In this document: in pieces, positions 50,968 through 56,076 of the stretch
How the letters are laid out: the number at the start of each line of letters is the position of its first letter
Position numbering within the stretch: the first letter of the stretch is position 1
Origin: Methanobrevibacter sp.
GTDB taxonomy: Archaea > Methanobacteriota > Methanobacteria > Methanobacteriales > Methanobacteriaceae
DNA length: 56,076 nucleotides
Reading direction: 5' to 3'
NCBI RefSeq assembly: GCF_017431965.1
Contig: NZ_JAFRKB010000050.1
Coordinates: forward strand, 1-56,076
The notes under the pieces: model-generated
Databases searched by the model: none
Told to the model about the DNA's origin: nothing
What the model saw: the letters and a program-made list of their open reading frames with translations, nothing else
Translations under genes and position numbers: made by a program

Positions 50968-52134
50968 GTGGGAAGTACATTAAAATTAGTTTCAGGTTTT
51001 ATTTTATTTGTAGTAGGTATTCTCATAGCATATGAGACTAGTGTGTATAATTTATTGGATATTTTATTAATGGTTGGTCTTATCATAGCAATTTTTGGAA
51101 TAATATTAATTATCAGCTATTTTGTCGATTCCAATGCGGATAGGACTACTAATGCCATAAAAGAGTTTATTAACTCTAATGAGTTTAATCCCCAAGCGTT
51201 TAATAGGTTTGAAAGAAAACCTGCAAAAAAAAGTCAACCTTTAAATGTTCGTAGGGATTTAAATGAATATGATGATGTTGATTATGAGGAATTAGTTCTT
51301 GATGATTATCCTGAATCTCAATCTGGTGGTTATTATAGGGATTCCTTTGAAGATAATCCTAAAGCTGTTTTGAATGTTATGCCATTAGAAGAAAAAGAGG
51401 TCGATTTTGACAGACAGCTTGATTTCACACCTTCTTATGATAAGCCATTAAAAGTTACCAGAACCCCTAAAAAGAGGGAGGAAGATTATTTCACTAAGGA
51501 TGTTCCTGAGTTTATTGTTGAAACAGATAAATCCGAAGAAATTAAAAGGGCATTATCTCAAGAAGAACCTGTTGAAGAGATTATTGTTGAACATCCAACT
51601 CCTGTCGTTGAAGAGGTTAGTGCGCCTAGAGACATTAAAATCGATATTAATAATCCTGAAAGTCTCCCTATTCCAACAAATCTTAACAGTTATGTAATTC
51701 ATAATGAAGGATTGGTAACTTCTCAGGATGCTTTTGAAGAGTTGGCAGTGAATGTAAATAAAGAAATAATGCTGGAGATTCCTTCATTAAATGATTTATC
51801 TGACAGGGTTTTATCTCAGGTTCCAACTATATATTCAAGAGTAATCATTGATGAATTTGATGTTTCAGACATGTCTTACATGTTTTTAATTTCTTCACTC
51901 TTAAAACAAGGAGTTCACATCAGGACTGTTCCAAAAGTTCATACTGTAAACCTAATTACTGACGACTCCCATGCAATGATTATTTCAGATAACCAAAATG
52001 GTGTGGAATATGGAGCTATCTACGATGATAGAAATTCAATTTCAAGCATCAGGGCAGACTTTGAGAAAACATGGGATATTGCTTCTAGTTTAGATGAAAG
52101 TATCATAATGGGCAGTGTTGGGGGAACCGCTTAA
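50968..52134 (+). CDS. Membrane-anchored protein with a cytoplasmic C-terminal domain
   Basis: 388 residues from GTG 50968, chosen because AAGGGTGA lies 4 bases before it (GTG 50941 also in frame). Two membrane helices (~7-28 and ~35-60) are followed by a long acidic linker (~80-215) rich in Pro/Glu/Asp. The C-terminal ~150 residues (MLEIPSLNDLSDRVLSQVPTIYSRVIIDEFD... VHIRTVPKVHTVNLITDDSHAMIIS) resemble the phospholipase-D-like ligand domain seen in TrmB regulators. Its stop overlaps the next start (TAATG). Function unknown. Confidence 0.7.
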   Translation: MGSTLKLVSGFILFVVGILIAYETSVYNLLDILLMVGLIIAIFGIILIISYFVDSNADRTTNAIKEFINSNEFNPQAFNRFERKPAKKSQPLNVRRDLNEYDDVDYEELVLDDYPESQSGGYYRDSFEDNPKAVLNVMPLEEKEVDFDRQLDFTPSYDKPLKVTRTPKKREEDYFTKDVPEFIVETDKSEEIKRALSQEEPVEEIIVEHPTPVVEEVSAPRDIKIDINNPESLPIPTNLNSYVIHNEGLVTSQDAFEELAVNVNKEIMLEIPSLNDLSDRVLSQVPTIYSRVIIDEFDVSDMSYMFLISSLLKQGVHIRTVPKVHTVNLITDDSHAMIISDNQNGVEYGAIYDDRNSISSIRADFEKTWDIASSLDESIIMGSVGGTA

Positions 52135-52853
52135 TGGAAATAAGATGGTTGGGTCATTCTGCATTTGAAATTATTAGTGATGATAATGTTAGAATTCTGA
52201 TAGACCCTTTTATCAGCAATAATCCATCTTGCCAAGTTCCAGTCGAGGAATTAAACCCGGATATTATTCTACTTACTCACGGACATTCTGATCATTTTGG
52301 TGATGCTTTGGAAATATCTAATAGTACTAATGCCCCAATAGCTTGTATCCACGAAATTTCACTCTTTTTGGCTAAACAGGGTATTAGAAATATTAGTGCT
52401 AACATCGGCGGTTCATTTATATTTCGAAATATTAAATTCACAATGCTGGAAGCAAAGCATTCTTCAGACATTGATGTGGTTGAGGATACTGTTCCGGGTG
52501 GAGTTCCTGCAAGTTTCTTGATAACTTTTGAAGACGGCACTAAAATATTCCATGCCGGTGATACTGGTTTATTTGGTGACATGAAAACTATTATTGGCGA
52601 AATTTATAAGCCGGACATTGTTTTAATTCCTATAGGCGATAAATTCACTATGGGTCCTTTCGAAGCGGCATTGGCTTCAATGTGGTTAAATCCGAAAGTC
52701 GTAATACCGATGCATTACAACACATTCCCGCCAATAGAGCAAGACCCGGCAATTTTTGCAAATTTTGTCAGTCAGTTTAATCCCAACATTGACATTGTGG
52801 TAATGAATCCGGATGAATATTTCGAATTTAATCCTGAAGATTATCAGGATTAA
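52134..52853 (+). CDS. UPF0173-type metallo-beta-lactamase-fold hydrolase
   Basis: 239 residues. The MBL motif is TLTHGHSDHFGDA-like (ILLTHGHSDHFGD), with other metal ligands in AKHSSD (residue ~104), HAGDTGLFGD, and PMHYNTFP near the C-terminus. This matches UPF0173 (YtkL-like) hydrolases, which are widespread and of unknown substrate. It overlaps the upstream gene by 1 base (TAATG), so the two are translationally coupled. It is convergent with RqcH, overlapping by 4 bases. Confidence 0.92.
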   Translation: MEIRWLGHSAFEIISDDNVRILIDPFISNNPSCQVPVEELNPDIILLTHGHSDHFGDALEISNSTNAPIACIHEISLFLAKQGIRNISANIGGSFIFRNIKFTMLEAKHSSDIDVVEDTVPGGVPASFLITFEDGTKIFHAGDTGLFGDMKTIIGEIYKPDIVLIPIGDKFTMGPFEAALASMWLNPKVVIPMHYNTFPPIEQDPAIFANFVSQFNPNIDIVVMNPDEYFEFNPEDYQD

Positions 52854-54856
52854 CTTTTTTCATATTTTTTTCTTTGATGATACTCTTCATCGATATCGCA
52901 TTTTCCAGACGGCAGCACTCTTATGATATCATCCAGGTTTATCAGGTCATTTTCATTAATTTTATTTATAATTTTTTTGGCAATAGCTTCTTTTTTTGTA
53001 AAACCCGGTTTTAATACAACGAAATTTTCACAATGTGCCTCGAGTGCTTCAATAGGACCGGCCATAATGCGTTTGCCCTCATAGTCTACAATTCCAATAG
53101 CTAATTTTACCCTTGCACCGCGGATATAATTTCGATGTCCCCTTATGACAAACGATCCTTTCGGTAAAAATTCTCCTGCTTCAGGTGTTTTTGATACCTG
53201 TTCCGGATGGATCCAAAATACGTCCTGAGATGTGAAACCTTTTGACCAAGCAGATGAAAAGGATGCTGCAAACTCACCAGATTCTTTAAGTAGCTGGTCA
53301 TTTAATTCACTGCCATTTAATTTTATTGCAGTTGATGTTGCACCATGTATATCTGCATGTAAATAAATATCATTTGGTTCCAAATATTTTTTCACTACAC
53401 CCTCATTGGAGTTTGCATCACGCCCTCCAATAACTAAAGTGCCTTGTGAGCTTACAAACCACCTTAATTTTTCAAACCATTTGAGATTTTTCTTGACTCT
53501 CTTTTTCGGCACGGACATGTTTTCCATTGCAATATCCTTTTTAGCTTTTATATCTTCAAGCTGTCTTTTGGTGTTTTCAATAGCTATCAGTGCACCTTTT
53601 GTTTTTCTTTTTGCTTTTTTAGCTTTTTCATAATAGACTTCAGCATTTTCGGGAATAGTTAATTTGGGATCGATGTTTATCTTTGTATTTTCAATATCTA
53701 ATGTCAGAACTCCTAACTTGTCGATTGATTCATAAATTTGAGCTTCTTTTATCCCATCGTCTTTTGCTTTTTTAAGTGTTTTTCCAATTTCCTTAAAGGA
53801 GTAGTCTTTACTTCTTGCCGCATTAACAACATTAATCATGTTTTCGATAATGGTGTAATTGGAATAGATTACCTCTCCCTTATGTTGGCTGTCGGCGATG
53901 GTCCTTTCAAAATTATCAAGTGTTTCTTGCTGTAAATTTAATCTTTTTTCAAACTTGCCTACCTTTTTATTCCATGCAGCTTCCTTAATATCTTTTATGT
54001 CAGTATTTACTTTTTGGGAATAGAATTCATCACAGGCTTCATTAAATGAGTCATAGTGTGTTTTTTCATAATCCTCATACTTCACCAAATCGAGAGGAAC
54101 AACATCCTCTTTGGAATCATTTTTTACAATTTGAGGTTTGATAGACTCATTTTTCAGATTGTCAAACAGGTTTTTGAATCCTTCATATAATGCGTCAAGC
54201 TGTTCTTCGGTTATTTCGCTGTTTAAAGTATTTTTATCGGTAGCCACAATTTTATTTGCTCTTGCTATGATTTCTTCGGCATATAAGCTTCCAAGCCCGT
54301 TTCTTGCAAGTGTTCTGACAATGTCACTTTCATTATTTTCAAACAGTTCTTTAAACTCTTCGGAAGTTATTGTGATTGGGTTTATTCCTTTTTCTTCAGG
54401 GAACAGATATTCCCTTTTAGAGCTTATATCTCTGGTGCTCCAATGTTTTCTTTTAAGAGGCAATATAATGTTATTTTCATCATCCAATAGAATTATATTT
54501 CCTTTATCAAAAAGCTCAACAATAATGGTGTAATACTTGTCTTTTTTCACTTTGATTTCAACTACGCGGTCAAAATTGTGTTGCTTTATGCTTTCAACAT
54601 GAGCTCCCTTAATCCTTTTTCTCAAAAGCATTGGGAATGTTGGTGGATTAGTTGGATTTTCAAGTGGATACTGGCTTGTATGTATTCTGGAACCGCATTG
54701 AATCACTAAATCAACCCTTCCGGTTCCTGGAACGTGGAATCTCATCACAACTATATCTTTGGTTGGCTGGAATGATTTATCCACTCTTGCACCGCTCAAT
54801 AATTTGTTTAATTCATCACTAATTGTATAAATGTCAACATTGGACATTGTTTTCAT
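52850..54856 (-). CDS. rqcH: Ribosome quality control protein RqcH (NEMF/Tae2 family)
   Basis: 668 residues. RqcH binds stalled large subunits with peptidyl-tRNA and can add C-terminal alanine tails. NFACT-N domain at the N-terminus (MSNVDIYTISDELNKLLSGARVDKSFQP, then FHVPGTGRVDLVIQCGSRIH), a middle coiled coil (~300-440) and an NFACT-R domain (RWFVSSQGTLVIGGRDANSNEGVVKKYL, DIYLHADIHGATSTAIK). GGTGTTAGT directly before ATG 54856 supports the longer start (ATG 54847 is in frame). The tail is basic, as usual. Confidence 0.93.
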   Translation of the reverse strand: MKTMSNVDIYTISDELNKLLSGARVDKSFQPTKDIVVMRFHVPGTGRVDLVIQCGSRIHTSQYPLENPTNPPTFPMLLRKRIKGAHVESIKQHNFDRVVEIKVKKDKYYTIIVELFDKGNIILLDDENNIILPLKRKHWSTRDISSKREYLFPEEKGINPITITSEEFKELFENNESDIVRTLARNGLGSLYAEEIIARANKIVATDKNTLNSEITEEQLDALYEGFKNLFDNLKNESIKPQIVKNDSKEDVVPLDLVKYEDYEKTHYDSFNEACDEFYSQKVNTDIKDIKEAAWNKKVGKFEKRLNLQQETLDNFERTIADSQHKGEVIYSNYTIIENMINVVNAARSKDYSFKEIGKTLKKAKDDGIKEAQIYESIDKLGVLTLDIENTKINIDPKLTIPENAEVYYEKAKKAKRKTKGALIAIENTKRQLEDIKAKKDIAMENMSVPKKRVKKNLKWFEKLRWFVSSQGTLVIGGRDANSNEGVVKKYLEPNDIYLHADIHGATSTAIKLNGSELNDQLLKESGEFAASFSSAWSKGFTSQDVFWIHPEQVSKTPEAGEFLPKGSFVIRGHRNYIRGARVKLAIGIVDYEGKRIMAGPIEALEAHCENFVVLKPGFTKKEAIAKKIINKINENDLINLDDIIRVLPSGKCDIDEEYHQRKKYEKS

Positions 54857-54941
54857 ACTAACACCTTTTATTATTTAACAATACTTTAATATATTATAAT
54901 CACTAAAATTATATTAATATATTTAATTATGGAGGATATAA

Positions 54942-55214
54942 ATGGACACAACTATTAAAGTTACAACTATTCATATAATAGCAGGTCTCATTTCAGCTAT
55001 AATTTCCACCGCTTTGACTCTAGGATGGCTTGGATTTAAAAATGAAATTTTTGCAGGATTTATTGCATTGATTATATTATATTTCGTCGGCCAATTCTGT
55101 CAAAAAATTGCTGAAGATGAGATTTCCGGATTTTCCCAATGGTTATGGGATGGAATATCACCATTCTTCTTTACATGGGTTATTGCATATACATTATTTG
55201 TAATGTATTTATAA
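54942..55214 (+). CDS. EMC6-like (DUF5379-type) small membrane protein
   Basis: 90 residues with three membrane helices (~8-28, ~35-53, ~68-88). Start TTIHIIAGLISAIISTAL and ending FSQWLWDGISPFFFTWVIAY resemble archaeal EMC6-like membrane proteins, thought to be related to the eukaryotic ER membrane insertase subunit. GGAGG precedes ATG. Family call is from motif memory. It is convergent with the DUF2070 gene, overlapping by 6 bases. Confidence 0.6.
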   Translation: MDTTIKVTTIHIIAGLISAIISTALTLGWLGFKNEIFAGFIALIILYFVGQFCQKIAEDEISGFSQWLWDGISPFFFTWVIAYTLFVMYL

Positions 55215-56076
55215 TCCCCCAAAGAATATCCAAATAAATGCTATTATCAATGAAGTTATCAATAAAACTGGAGCTATAATTTTACTGACAGCCACAACTG
55301 AACTGATTGTTGAAATTAGTTCTGTTGAATTTTTTGGACCGAATGTTTTAAGATTTCTAATTTTTTCAGTTCCAGTTCCAACTTCAACTTTTTCTAAATC
55401 GTCTATTGCTTCTATAATGCTTGCTTTAACATATTCAATTATTTCAGGTCTTTTAACGATTCCAACAGGATTATAACCTCTTGAAATTGTATTGACTGTA
55501 TGGGTATCGGTGGTCATCACTTCTATTTCATCTATTTCCAGATTGCTGACCGCGTCAATAATCTCCTGTCTGAATCCGATTTCCATATTGTTTGAATCGA
55601 ATAGGACGTATGCTGTTCTTTGATTGTCGACTTCAATTATCATGGTCTTCAGACCGCTTTCACCGATTCCCTCCTGTTTGTCAAAGTTTCCAAGGGAATT
55701 ATATGAACATCCAACTTTCAGGTCATTTTTGGCTTGATTAGGATCTATCTTATCAATCACGTCTATTAAATGGAATACCTCTGCATTTCCAGGCAACACT
55801 TCGCCGCTTTCAGGTTCAAAAGAGTTGTGGCAGTCCACAATAACTGAATCCTCAACGTTGCATTTGCTTCTACTTTGGGCCATCATTGTTAGCCCGACAC
55901 CAAATTCAATGTCGTCGCTGCCTTCAGGCGCAAAGGTGGACAGTATAACCATACCATTATTGAAGAACTGCACTCCAATATTGGCCTTTTCTGAGTTATA
56001 TCTTATGAATTTACTAGCAGCAGGGGAATACTCAACTCTTTTTAATCCTCTTTTAACAGCATCTTCGATTTTATCA
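55209..56076 (-). CDS. DUF2070-family membrane protein, C-terminal part (cut by window end)
   Basis: At least 289 residues; the frame runs open through the window end (56076), so the N-terminus is missing and GTG 55973 is internal. The N-terminal visible part reads KRGLKRVEYSPAASKFIRYNSEKANIGVQFF, then the DUF2070 signature region: CHNSFEPESGEVLPGN, YNSLGNFDKQEGIGESG and TTDTHTVNTISRGYNP. Two or so membrane helices close the C-terminus (KIIAPVLLITSLIIAFIWIF). In the full family an N-terminal membrane domain precedes this soluble part. Function is unknown. Confidence 0.85.
   Translation of the reverse strand, partial: DKIEDAVKRGLKRVEYSPAASKFIRYNSEKANIGVQFFNNGMVILSTFAPEGSDDIEFGVGLTMMAQSRSKCNVEDSVIVDCHNSFEPESGEVLPGNAEVFHLIDVIDKIDPNQAKNDLKVGCSYNSLGNFDKQEGIGESGLKTMIIEVDNQRTAYVLFDSNNMEIGFRQEIIDAVSNLEIDEIEVMTTDTHTVNTISRGYNPVGIVKRPEIIEYVKASIIEAIDDLEKVEVGTGTEKIRNLKTFGPKNSTELISTISSVVAVSKIIAPVLLITSLIIAFIWIFFGGL

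Noticed and set aside
1..56076. Integrase, transposase, plasmid or prophage genes
   Set aside because: None recognised. The only mobility-like signals are internal duplications and decayed gene copies in the accessory region.

Overview
This window looks like chromosomal DNA from a methanogenic archaeon of the genus Methanobrevibacter (Methanobacteriales). The indications are: AT-rich sequence with TTTATATA-type promoters and GGTGA/GAGGTG ribosome binding sites; an archaeal 7S SRP RNA; heterodisulfide reductase genes (hdrC, hdrB); a FwdF-like polyferredoxin; diphthine synthase; a Trm5-like tRNA methylase; a 2-phosphoglycerate kinase; RqcH; class III signal-peptide pilins; and a long secreted adhesin-like protein with beta-helix and Ig-like repeats. 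The genus is inferred from gene content and memory of related genomes; no search was run.

Layout. 1-5050: the end of a nifB-like gene, small membrane, zinc-ribbon and secreted proteins, an alpha/beta hydrolase and a TetR regulator. 5096-25004: a probable biosynthetic island of about 20 kb. Its leftward operon encodes a STAS protein, an RsbW-like HATPase, an RsbU/SpoIIE-like membrane phosphatase and a 4'-phosphopantetheinyl transferase. Its rightward arm encodes a 2190-residue NRPS (half C-A-T-C-A-T-reductase), ATP-grasp ligase, GH3-like amidosynthetase, second ATP-grasp, heterodimeric ABC exporter, second STAS protein, second GH3 enzyme and an HSL-type esterase. 25005-31456: housekeeping genes (acyltransferase, pyrophosphatase, mtnA, trm5, dphB), one frameshifted membrane gene and a candidate structured RNA. 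31457-38293: an accessory region with adhesin-like and small secreted proteins and a duplicated gene pair whose two copies have decayed reciprocally. 38285-44178: an archaeosine-type enzyme, hdrCB, and a run of archaeal conserved genes. 44317-44805: SRP RNA and tRNA-Ser(GCU). 44815-56076: CDF transporter, aminotransferase, radical SAM protein, coaD, ferredoxin and polyferredoxin, two pilins, RqcH and membrane proteins.

How it fits together. The NRPS island reads as a self-contained pathway: it has its own carrier-protein activator, chain assembly with reductive (aldehyde) release, four extra ligase-type tailoring enzymes, an exporter and a hydrolase. A bacterial-style partner-switching module, in a domain of life without sigma factors, lies divergently at its head, and a second STAS protein sits inside the rightward arm. 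Methanobrevibacter ruminantium M1 is known (from memory of its genome paper) to carry NRPS genes with similar signalling genes nearby, so the NRPS itself is not new. The GH3/ATP-grasp combination and the target of the switch are the parts I do not know to be described.

Other structure: three unlinked promoters share a 16-bp inverted repeat at fixed distance from the TATA box (1593, 4450, 34924), suggesting a small regulon; distinct palindromes sit upstream of hdrC and of the operon at 41302; and hdrC has a 144-codon acidic N-terminal extension with a strong internal ribosome binding site at the usual HdrC start.
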